Source: Rickettsiales bacterium
GTDB lineage: Bacteria > Pseudomonadota > Alphaproteobacteria > Rs-D84
Length of the DNA stretch: 35,921 bases
Direction of reading: 5' to 3'
Assembly (NCBI GenBank): GCA_031279085.1
Contig: JAITJD010000003.1
Coordinates: 1 to 35,921 of the forward strand
The notes under the pieces were generated by a model. That model made no database searches, had not been told where the DNA came from, and saw only the letters and a list, made by a program, of their open reading frames with translations. This document shows, piece by piece, positions 1 through 6,799 of the stretch (within the stretch, counting starts at the first letter, position 1; the number at the start of each line of letters is the position of its first letter). A program made the position numbers and the translations under genes.

Positions 1-1424
1 CAGCCGGCCACAACCTGGCCGCCGACACTGCAACTGATATCTTCAAATCCGCCCTTGACCTGGTTCTTCTTTATGACATTGCTGGTTATCAAGCCGCCGG
101 CCGTGCCCAATACCACGCCTGCAACAGAATCCGATATCAGGCGCGATGTGTTGAACTTGCCTTCCGCATTCTTCCATACGCTGGAATCAAAGCCGGATAG
201 TACCGTGTTGATCTCGTTAAATGTTGATTGAATTTCAGCAGAAATATATTCTGCGGAAGAATCACATATCTTTCTATCTGGATACCAAACATGATTGCTA
301 TTATTACAGACACATATGGTGCCCACCATATGGCCGCCGCCCGCAATGCATATTTCTGCTTCTTCCGCTGCTATTGTGGCGGACGTTTTCTCACAAGACG
401 AGCCATTCCATTCATATTTTGGATCTTTGCATTTACAAACTTTATTCACATTATCCCAAGTCGCTTCAGGGTTTCTCGCTGCGTTGCATTTATCCATTTG
501 GTCTTGGTTAGGATCCGGACATGTGCCGACATTATTTTCAACCACCAAAGGAAATCCGTTATTGCACACGCATTGTCCATTTTTCCAATTAAATAAGACC
601 CCGAAATTTTTAAGATTCTGACAATTTTTCTGGTCCTGAGGGATTGGAGGTGCGTCACATCTGGTTTTTGCAGAGTTTTCCACTTTGCCATTAGCGCATC
701 GACAAATCTTCTTGTTTGAATCCCATACATAGCCTGCATTAGATTTTTTAGCACACTTGGCTTTCTCTTCTTCTATTAAATCTTCAGCGCCGACACACTT
801 TGTTTTATCCGGTGTTTCATTTTTACCCGCATCTTTGCAAACACATTTGCCGCCTTCCCATTTCATATGCGGTCTTTTTTTGCATTCCGCTTCGTTCTTT
901 GCCTTTTCAGCATTTACTTGGCTGACGCATTTTCCATTAACTTCGGTATATCCATCTTTACACAAAAAATAATAGCATCCCGTTGAGCCTGTTGTTGCGA
1001 CCGGGTAATTGCCTCCGGTACTATAAGTATTTATAGTTGTTGGTGATAAAGAATAAAATTTATAAGCATTGGCTACTTCTATTACAGTTGAATCATCACA
1101 TATTGTGCCAGGATCGAAATTTCGCCATATATCATACGTGCCCAATATATCGATACATTTATATACATTTACTATGCGACCGACATTATCAATAGTTCCA
1201 ACAATAGAATCATACTTGCATTCCTCATCATTATTGTTAAAATCATTAGAATCACAAGAAAAACATTGATTTCCTCCCTGAGAAACCTTGACATATTCTT
1301 TATCTTCGCCTATAAAAAAATTACTTTTTGGGCATGTTGACGGGATACATTTCGCTGCTATGCCATCTTGTGCAAATAAAGTAAATATCAACAACAGTGC
1401 TGGAAAAATAACAAATTTTCTCAT
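1..1424 (-). CDS. Cysteine-rich secreted repeat protein, C-terminus cut by window edge
   Basis: The frame stays open from the ATG at 1424 to the left edge (474 codons, no stop), so the C-terminus is missing. The protein starts with a signal peptide (MRKFVIFPALLLIFTLFAQ) and carries about 31 cysteines. The middle holds at least four degenerate repeats in which a tryptophan is followed by a CxC motif (for example WEGGKCVCKD and WKNGQCVCNN), suggesting a disulfide-bonded surface or periplasmic protein. Near the visible end a glycine-rich hydrophobic stretch (SVAGVVLGTAGGLITSNVI) resembles segments in the secreted proteins at 4585, 31210 and 32694. A strong AGGAGG Shine-Dalgarno lies just upstream, preceded by the structured leader at 1461-1634. 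The base composition is visibly more A/T-rich than the housekeeping genes. I do not recognise a characterised family; the function is unknown. Confidence 0.85.
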   Translation of the reverse strand, partial: MRKFVIFPALLLIFTLFAQDGIAAKCIPSTCPKSNFFIGEDKEYVKVSQGGNQCFSCDSNDFNNNDEECKYDSIVGTIDNVGRIVNVYKCIDILGTYDIWRNFDPGTICDDSTVIEVANAYKFYSLSPTTINTYSTGGNYPVATTGSTGCYYFLCKDGYTEVNGKCVSQVNAEKAKNEAECKKRPHMKWEGGKCVCKDAGKNETPDKTKCVGAEDLIEEEKAKCAKKSNAGYVWDSNKKICRCANGKVENSAKTRCDAPPIPQDQKNCQNLKNFGVLFNWKNGQCVCNNGFPLVVENNVGTCPDPNQDQMDKCNAARNPEATWDNVNKVCKCKDPKYEWNGSSCEKTSATIAAEEAEICIAGGGHMVGTICVCNNSNHVWYPDRKICDSSAEYISAEIQSTFNEINTVLSGFDSSVWKNAEGKFNTSRLISDSVAGVVLGTAGGLITSNVIKKNQVKGGFEDISCSVGGQVVAG

Positions 1425-1460
1425 TATGAATCCTCCTAATCATTAATAAGCCCCGCAAAA

Positions 1461-1634
1461 AGCGCGATAGCGCGAAAGGCGGTTGGAGGTTAGTTGCAAT
1501 TTTTTGGGAAAATGTGCCATACTTTCAATATGCAATACATTTCTTCCAACTTGTCCGACCGGAGTTTTCACCGTCTCCCTCGGACGCCCAAAACCAAAGG
1601 CAACTACACCACATCACAAGAATTATCTTGCAAT
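1461..1634 (-). ncRNA. Structured leader element, copy A (diverged)
   Basis: On the minus strand the predicted RNA runs from just after the -10 box to a GC-rich hairpin with a short T run (1461-1484). The outer closing stem pairs 1600-1606 with 1491-1497 (TAGTTGC/GCAACTA) and 1587-1593 with 1502-1508 (TTTTGGG/CCCAAAA). An inner stem pairs 1580-1585 with 1553-1558 (GTCCGA/TCGGAC). The plus-strand block 1478-1490 (GGCGGTTGGAGGT) matches the blocks at 16257 and 33088. It precedes the secreted gene starting at 1424 by about 35 nt. The 306-base stretch 1425-1730 holds only this element and its promoter. Transcript ends are inferred, not measured. Confidence 0.55.
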
Positions 1635-1640
1635 AACATG

Positions 1641-1646
1641 AGTATA
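1641..1646 (-). promoter_or_regulatory. -10 box of leader A promoter
   Basis: The minus strand reads TATACT inside TTTTGTGATATACTCATG. This context is nearly identical to the -10 region of leader C (TTTTGTGATATACTTATG). The -35 is weak (TTTATC or TTTTAT around 1663-1669). It would start transcription near 1634, at the edge of the structured leader. Confidence 0.5.
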
Positions 1647-1730
1647 TCACAAAAGCAAAATTGATAAAAGAAAAAATTAAGATTCTGTTGCGGACGCGGC
1701 ATTGGGCACGGCTGGCGGCTTGACAATTCA

Positions 1731-3026
1731 TCACCTGCATTCTTCAATCATCTGACTGATTTCCGCAGACAGAATCAAATCAGAGGCGCGCGCCTTTTCA
1801 ATCTGCGCAAGCGCATACAGAACAGTGGCATGGTCGCGGTCGCCGACCAGCCTGCCGATTTCTGTCAAAGACAATTTCGTCGCGGACTTCAACGCGGACA
1901 TCATTATCTGGCGCGCGCGCACAAGCATGCGGGCCCGCCCCGACCCGCAGACTTCATCGTATGAAACGCCCAGCTTGTCGCACATGGTTTTGACCATGGA
2001 AAGTGGAGTCTTGTTTTTCTGCAAGGTATCCGCCAGCAGTCTTTCCGCAATATCAATAGTGATTTTTTCCCCCATTAACTCCGCGTATGCGTTTATCTTT
2101 TTGGCAACGCCGGCAACCAGATGCCCGTCCGCGCCAATGCGCCCCGACAGCATTTCCGCAACTTCCAAAGAAACATCAGCGCGCGCCAGCATGGCTTTCT
2201 TGACATTTTTGTTCGGCGCGGCAATATCCGCAACCAAACCGGACGCCAGCAAAGACTGCATCCGACGGTCAAAGCCGCCCAAATTGCCCGGCGCGGCATT
2301 CGCGGTCAGAACTATATGCCGGCCGGACGCGCGCAGGTCTAAAATCAGCTGCAAGAATTCGTCCATCGTGGCGCGCTTGCCAGCCAGAACGTGCACATCG
2401 TCTAAGATAAATGTATCGCAGTTGCGGCAAAAGTCTTTGAACGCGAAAACAGAATGCTCTCGCATGGCGCGCAGAAATTCGGACACAAACTGGCCGCCCG
2501 TCATCATCAATGTGCGCCCGCATGCTTCGGAACTTATGCAGCCCGCCAGCAGGCTTTTGCCGCATCCCGACGGGCCATAGATGAACAACGGCGAAAACAA
2601 AGCCCCGCCGCCAGCCAGCTTTTTGCAGGCGGACAATACGAAAGCATTTTCTTCCGAAGCTATAAAGGCATCAAACGCGGCATGCTTTGAGGCAATCGGC
2701 GCGCTGGGCACAAAAGTCTTTGATTCGTTGTCGTTCGCGCCCCGCGCGATTGGCTGGGCGCGGTATCCGGCCCCGATATGAAGCCCCAGTCCGAAATCTG
2801 ACGCGGCGGATTCAAGAATATTCAAATAAACGCTTTTGATAAAATCGACTGAGAATTGATTTGGCGCGATCAGGGAAACAATTTTGTCGCAGACAGTTAT
2901 TTTTAATGGCGCAATCCAAGACTGAAAAGCATCGGAATCCATTCTTGCCGCTATTGCCATTTTGACAGACTCCGGGCTTGCCGCGACTGGCTCAACCGCC
3001 GTCATTTTTTTTACTGCTGCATGCAT
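1731..3026 (-). CDS. dnaA: Chromosomal replication initiator DnaA, divergent AAA+ module
   Basis: DnaA binds DnaA boxes at the origin and opens DNA for replication. The 431-residue product has the N-terminal domain I pattern (QSWIAPLKITVCDK, about 35-48), Walker A GPSGCGKS (151-158), Walker B FILDD (206-210) and the C-terminal DnaA-box-binding signature GDRDHATVLYA (about 395-405). The start is set at 3026 because AAGGAGG lies 5-6 nt upstream; the same frame is open further, to 3263, but without DnaA similarity. Oddities: where E. coli DnaA has the arginine-finger motif RLKSRF, this protein has RMQSLL, so the finger position is Leu259. The sensor I Asp aligns with Asn243 and the sensor II Arg with Gly301. 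It could be the sole DnaA with altered nucleotide control, or a paralogue. Its proximity to rpsT fits an alphaproteobacterial dnaA locus. Confidence 0.9.
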   Translation of the reverse strand: MHAAVKKMTAVEPVAASPESVKMAIAARMDSDAFQSWIAPLKITVCDKIVSLIAPNQFSVDFIKSVYLNILESAASDFGLGLHIGAGYRAQPIARGANDNESKTFVPSAPIASKHAAFDAFIASEENAFVLSACKKLAGGGALFSPLFIYGPSGCGKSLLAGCISSEACGRTLMMTGGQFVSEFLRAMREHSVFAFKDFCRNCDTFILDDVHVLAGKRATMDEFLQLILDLRASGRHIVLTANAAPGNLGGFDRRMQSLLASGLVADIAAPNKNVKKAMLARADVSLEVAEMLSGRIGADGHLVAGVAKKINAYAELMGEKITIDIAERLLADTLQKNKTPLSMVKTMCDKLGVSYDEVCGSGRARMLVRARQIMMSALKSATKLSLTEIGRLVGDRDHATVLYALAQIEKARASDLILSAEISQMIEECR

Positions 3027-3455
3027 GCCGTTCCTCCTTATCCTTTCATATAGCGCCATCATCAAAAGCTTTCCGGCAATGGCGCGAATAAAAACGCCCC
3101 GCCAAACTCTTATGCTGTGCCACCGCGCGCCACGTTGTTTTTCCTTTCGCAACCGCCGCATGAAACCTTTGGCAGAGAAGCCGGAGATTTTCTGCGGCGC
3201 AGAATACAAAAGCCACCCACGCACAAACGATAAATTCCACTTTGCATTCATAGAATTTATCATCTATGCGATATCCTCTCTCTCTGATATTCGGATTGAT
3301 TTCTCAACCGCTTGGATACGATAGTTAAGTTATAAGATATTTTTCAATTTGCAACTATTGTTTGCTAAATTTTCTCACATTTATTTTTTGACATCGATTC
3401 GTTTTTTTGCCAGATTTCTGCATATTGTATAGACACTGTATTGACACCGGCATTA
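3027..3455. other. Region upstream of dnaA, no supported gene
   Basis: This 429-base stretch lies between the dnaA start and the dprA stop. Bases 3027-3263 are an open continuation of the dnaA frame with no recognisable protein pattern, so I treat them as 5' untranslated region. Bases 3300-3460 are strongly A/T-rich, as expected for a promoter region, and TATAAC on the minus strand near 3330 is a possible -10. I found no convincing DnaA boxes (TTATNCACA) and do not call an origin. Confidence 0.4.
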
Positions 3456-4472
3456 CTATATTCTAACATATCCGCCGTCTCGTTTTGCAATCAGTCCCTG
3501 CAATTCCAACAGAACAAGAGAGCGTTTTATTTCCGCAATGCTTTTTTTGACAAGTCCTGCCAATACAGATTCTGACAGCGGAATTATTCCTAATTTATCA
3601 ATCAGCTCATTTTCGGATTTATTTTTTTTCAAGTCGGGCTGATTTTTATTTGAAACATTGCCAAAAAAATCCTCAATTCCGGAACATAATCCGGCGGCGC
3701 CGCTTTTTATAAGGCTATTTGGGCCCGCCGCCCTAGAATCGGCCGGATGCGAAGGAATTGCAAACAAATCCAATCCGTAATCAATTGCGAATCGCGCCGT
3801 CGCCATGCTGCCTGATTTTAAGTCCGCCTCCCCCAGTATCAATTTTTGGGAAAGACCGGCCACCCATCTGTTTCTTTGAATAAAGTTTGTGGCGACAGGC
3901 TGAAATCCGACGGGCATTTCGCTGACAACGGCGCCACGTTCTATTATTTCATAATAAAGAGATTCGTTTTCCAGCGGCCATATATAATCCGCGCCGCCCG
4001 CCAAGACAGCGATTGTCTTCGAATCCCCGGGAGCTCTCAACGCCCCCGCATGCGCCGCGCTGTCGGTGCCGATTGCCATTCCGGAAACAACAGCATGTCC
4101 GTTTTTCGCAAAAGATTCGGCTAGTTCGCTAACAAGTCTCATTCCGGCCGCGGTCGCATGACGCGTTCCCACGATTGCGACGGATTTTTTTGAAAAGACA
4201 TCAATGTTGCCGCGCACAGTCAAGACAACCGGATGATTTTTTATGTTCCGCAATATCGGCGGATACAAAGGGCTGTCATCGGCCAGATATTTTATCCCCA
4301 GTTTTGCGGCTGCTTCCAGCTCGCGCAGGACGGAATCCCGAATCGCGTCGCCAGGCGCCAAGAAATCGGCGGCGGCGGCCGGGTTTTCAAATCTGCGAAT
4401 CAATTCGGCATATTTGACCGGGCCTATGCCTGGCGTGCGCAAAATCAAAAGCTTGTCAAATAAATCTTCCAT
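3456..4472 (-). CDS. dprA: DNA processing protein DprA
   Basis: DprA binds single-stranded DNA entering the cell and loads RecA during transformation or recombination. The 338-residue protein starts with a helix-hairpin-helix-like segment (LRTPGIGPVKYAELIRRF). It continues into the DprA Rossmann fold: SVAIVGTRHAT, then VVSGMAIGTDSAAHAGAL, VLAGGADYIWP and FIQRNRWVAGLS, the last matching the conserved P-x-RNR-x-IAGLS region. A C-terminal winged-helix-like tail follows (LSESVLAGLVKKSIAEIKRSLVLLELQGLI). The length is normal. No strong Shine-Dalgarno is visible before the ATG at 4472. dprA commonly follows plsY directly; here a secreted protein gene (4585-5403) sits between the two. Confidence 0.93.
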   Translation of the reverse strand: MEDLFDKLLILRTPGIGPVKYAELIRRFENPAAAADFLAPGDAIRDSVLRELEAAAKLGIKYLADDSPLYPPILRNIKNHPVVLTVRGNIDVFSKKSVAIVGTRHATAAGMRLVSELAESFAKNGHAVVSGMAIGTDSAAHAGALRAPGDSKTIAVLAGGADYIWPLENESLYYEIIERGAVVSEMPVGFQPVATNFIQRNRWVAGLSQKLILGEADLKSGSMATARFAIDYGLDLFAIPSHPADSRAAGPNSLIKSGAAGLCSGIEDFFGNVSNKNQPDLKKNKSENELIDKLGIIPLSESVLAGLVKKSIAEIKRSLVLLELQGLIAKRDGGYVRI

Positions 4473-4584
4473 GAATCATACTATAACGCACGATGCAAAA
4501 AAACCAAGCGGCATTTAAAACCGAACCGATGCTGGCTTTCACATCAAATAAATTGAATTTCACGAACAGTGTATAAACGATTTT

Positions 4585-5403
4585 TTATAACATTCGTACC
4601 AAGACTTCATAATTTGCGGACGTACATTCTAATGGTTTTGGTTTGCCACTAAATTCTCCGCTCGCTTCAAATTTATCGCACTCTTTTTTCAAGGTCCGCA
4701 AATTTGACATGAACAAATCATATTGCGCCGGCTCTTTATCTTTCAGCACCAGCAGCTGGGAACGCAGCAATTCATTCTGATTCAGTCCCTTCTGTCCTTG
4801 GACCGAGCCGCCGATAAGTTTGTTTCCGAACAGTTCCATCGCGCCGACGCCGATGCCCGCGCCACCGACAACGCCTGCGACCGTGCCCCAGGTTCTGGCG
4901 GATTTTTTGGCATCCAGTATGCGGCTTTCAATCTTTTTGCTGTCCGTCCAAGATCCGCATGTTATATTGCGCCCCATTTCATAATAAACAGCCGGTATGT
5001 CGGACACATTAATCTTCGAATCATCAGATTTTAATTCGACGCGGACAAAACATACATTATTTGCGAAATTCTCGGTATCCTCAACCATAGACGAATAATC
5101 ATTAGTATTGCTATAACGCGAAGCCCAGACAAAAGTATTTCCTATGCCGATATTGTTTGCTATGCAGGCCTGCTTTTCCTTGTCGCGCCTGTCCGGCGGC
5201 ACCGGCGCCGACGGGGTTTCTGCCTTGATGCTCGACTTATCGACAGTCGCCGCCGCTGTAGCCTGTATTTGATTTTTTGATGCGGTCGCGCGCGGAGCGT
5301 TGCTGAATTGAGACACCATGCTGACCCTTTCTCGCGATGGACTTGCCGCCAAAGCAGCCGTGCTAACGATGGCAATCATAAAAAAGACAAAAAAGTTTTT
5401 CAT
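4585..5403 (-). CDS. Secreted protein with glycine-zipper-like segment, unknown function
   Basis: The 272-residue product has a clear signal peptide (MKNFFVFFMIAIVSTAALAAS), then a Ser/Ala/Pro-rich low-complexity stretch to about residue 70, five cysteines in the mature part, and a glycine-rich hydrophobic segment (TWGTVAGVVGGAGIGVGAMEL, 171-191) that could form a membrane hairpin. Similar segments occur in the proteins at 1, 31210 and 32694. The last 70 residues are charged and helical. An AGAGG Shine-Dalgarno precedes the ATG. The gene lies between plsY and dprA on the same strand, 95 and 112 bases from them, splitting a common pair. No family is recognised; an envelope role is inferred only from the export signal. 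Confidence 0.8.
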   Translation of the reverse strand: MKNFFVFFMIAIVSTAALAASPSRERVSMVSQFSNAPRATASKNQIQATAAATVDKSSIKAETPSAPVPPDRRDKEKQACIANNIGIGNTFVWASRYSNTNDYSSMVEDTENFANNVCFVRVELKSDDSKINVSDIPAVYYEMGRNITCGSWTDSKKIESRILDAKKSARTWGTVAGVVGGAGIGVGAMELFGNKLIGGSVQGQKGLNQNELLRSQLLVLKDKEPAQYDLFMSNLRTLKKECDKFEASGEFSGKPKPLECTSANYEVLVRML

Positions 5404-5498
5404 TTAAAACCTCTGCTAATAATGGCTTTATTATATCATAAATTTGCTTTATAAAAAAGCGCAAATATCATAAAGCAAAACATTTTGTGCGTAAATCT

Positions 5499-6086
5499 TC
5501 ACTTTTTCCACTTCCATTCAATTTTTGATTCGGTTCCTTTCGCCAGCCTTGCGATATTTTCACGATGACGCCACAGGCACAATGCCGAAATCGCGACAAA
5601 TGCCCAGCCCACATTGAATCCGATTGCAAAGCCAAGAAAAGGAACGGTCAGAAACCCGACGATCGCGCCGGCCGAAGAGTATCCGGCGACCAAAACAACC
5701 AGCAGCCATTCCAATCCGCATACAACAAAAGACAGCGGGCTGACGGCCAGCAGCACCCCGAACATTGAAGAAGTGCCCTTGCCCCCCCTGAATTTCAGCC
5801 ATACGGGATAGCAGTGCCCGATTATTGCGAAAAATCCGCACAGCGCGGCAAAACCTTCCCCCGCCAAAAAATATCCAAGAACCACAGCCGCGCTCGCTTT
5901 CAGCATATCCAGAATCCAGACCAATCCGGCCAGCTTTAATCCGCCCGCGCGCATGACATTTGTCGCGCCGATGTTTCCGCTGCCAAGTTTTCGCAAGTCG
6001 CCCTTGCCGGCTAGTTTAGAAATCAGCAGTCCGAACGGCATGCTGCCCAAAAGATATGAAATTATGACGCCCGCTGCATAAATCAT
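5499..6086 (-). CDS. plsY: Acyl-phosphate:glycerol-3-phosphate acyltransferase PlsY
   Basis: PlsY is the inner-membrane enzyme that transfers the acyl group from acyl-phosphate to glycerol-3-phosphate, the first step of phospholipid synthesis. The 195-residue protein is highly hydrophobic with several membrane spans and shows the three family motifs: LLGSMPFGLLISK near the N-terminus with GSGNIGATNVMRAGG soon after, GHCYPVWLKFRGGKGTSSMFG in the middle, and a final basic tail with HRENIARL. Length and motif order are as usual. It is divergent from rpsT, with about 70 A/T-rich bases between them carrying the rpsT promoter. Confidence 0.95.
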   Translation of the reverse strand: MIYAAGVIISYLLGSMPFGLLISKLAGKGDLRKLGSGNIGATNVMRAGGLKLAGLVWILDMLKASAAVVLGYFLAGEGFAALCGFFAIIGHCYPVWLKFRGGKGTSSMFGVLLAVSPLSFVVCGLEWLLVVLVAGYSSAGAIVGFLTVPFLGFAIGFNVGWAFVAISALCLWRHRENIARLAKGTESKIEWKWKK

Positions 6087-6097
6087 TTTATTTTTTC

Positions 6098-6125
6098 TTG
6101 ATTTTATCTTTAATTTTTATAAAAT
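6098..6125 (+). promoter_or_regulatory. Probable sigma-70 promoter of rpsT
   Basis: TTGATT at 6098-6103 and TAAAAT at 6120-6125 are separated by 16 bases. They lie 35 bases before the rpsT start, in an A/T-rich divergent intergenic region. Confidence 0.5.
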
Positions 6126-6159
6126 AGCATAAAACATGTTTAATTAAAAGGAAAATAAA

Positions 6160-6420
6160 GTGGCAAATCACAAGTCGTCAAAAAAGAGAATCCTGGTAAA
6201 CGAAAAAAAGAATATCGTCAATACGGCGCGGCGCTCTATTGTCAAAACTGCCGTGAAGAAAGCTGTGAAAGCAATTGAGGCCGGCGATAAAGCGGCCGCA
6301 AGCTTGGAATTTCGCCGGACAGAAAGCAAAATCATGAAAGCCGCGTGTAAGGTCATGCCGAAAAAACGCGCCAGCCGCAAAGTGTCCCGACTTGCGAAAA
6401 AGGCGAATAAAATGGCATGA
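6160..6420 (+). CDS. rpsT: 30S ribosomal protein S20
   Basis: S20 is a small basic helical protein that binds 16S rRNA early in 30S assembly. The 86-residue product begins MANHKSSKKRILVNEKKN, contains the typical NTARRSIVKTAVKKAVKAIEAG helix region, and ends in the K/R-rich ASRKVSRLAKKANKMA. The length is standard. The start codon is GTG, with AAGG upstream (AAAAGGAAAATAAA), and a Rho-independent terminator follows, so it is probably transcribed alone. rpsT close to dnaA is a common alphaproteobacterial arrangement. Confidence 0.96.
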   Translation: MANHKSSKKRILVNEKKNIVNTARRSIVKTAVKKAVKAIEAGDKAAASLEFRRTESKIMKAACKVMPKKRASRKVSRLAKKANKMA

Positions 6421-6441
6421 TGCCGTTTTTATAAAAATTAT

Positions 6442-6471
6442 CCGCCGGGACTAAAACCTCGGCGGTTTCTT
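6442..6471 (+). terminator. Rho-independent terminator after rpsT
   Basis: CCGCCG (6442-6447) pairs with CGGCGG (6460-6465), and the hairpin is followed by TTTCTTT. Confidence 0.8.
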
Positions 6472-6516
6472 TATAATCAAATCAAAATTCCACTATTATA
6501 AGCAAAAGAAAAAAAC

Positions 6517-6708
6517 ATGACAAAAGAAAAAATTTCGAATATAGATAGCAAAGCTATAAAAATCGCTTTTATACTTTGGGCTTCATTCGTTGCGGACAAC
6601 AATCCCTACTTGCCCGTCAATGAAAAAAAAGCCGAAGAATTATGGCAGAATTATGAGAGATGCATTAAAAAATACGAATATTCAAATGCCTCCCATGTCA
6701 GAGATTAA
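6517..6708 (+). CDS. Small hypothetical protein
   Basis: A 63-residue ORF (MTKEKISNIDSKAIKIAFIL...) lies between the rpsT terminator and the convergent secretin gene. It is A/T-rich, with a short hydrophobic stretch (IKIAFILWASFVA) followed by a charged helical part (EKKAEELWQNYERCIKKYEY). The upstream sequence AAAAGAAAAAAAC is purine-rich but not a clear Shine-Dalgarno. The composition looks protein-like rather than random, but no family is recognised and it may not be expressed. Confidence 0.45.
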   Translation: MTKEKISNIDSKAIKIAFILWASFVADNNPYLPVNEKKAEELWQNYERCIKKYEYSNASHVRD

Positions 6709-6799
6709 CCGGACAGAAAATCCTGGTAAGCGTCCGGAATTTTCTCCAAAAGCCCTATAAGCGGCATGCGATGAGATTTAATATATTTGCCAATAACGG

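Noticed and set aside
1525-1740. Minus-strand 71-codon ORF upstream of the cysteine-rich gene
   Set aside because: It overlaps the structured leader and its promoter and the end of dnaA; no Shine-Dalgarno and no protein-like pattern.
1825-2580. Long plus-strand open frame (251 codons) antisense to dnaA
   Set aside because: Shadow of the dnaA coding frame; Arg/Ser/Ala-rich product with no motif or Shine-Dalgarno.
3264-3455. Possible replication origin next to dnaA
   Set aside because: The region is A/T-rich but I found no near-consensus DnaA boxes on either strand; A/T richness alone is not enough.
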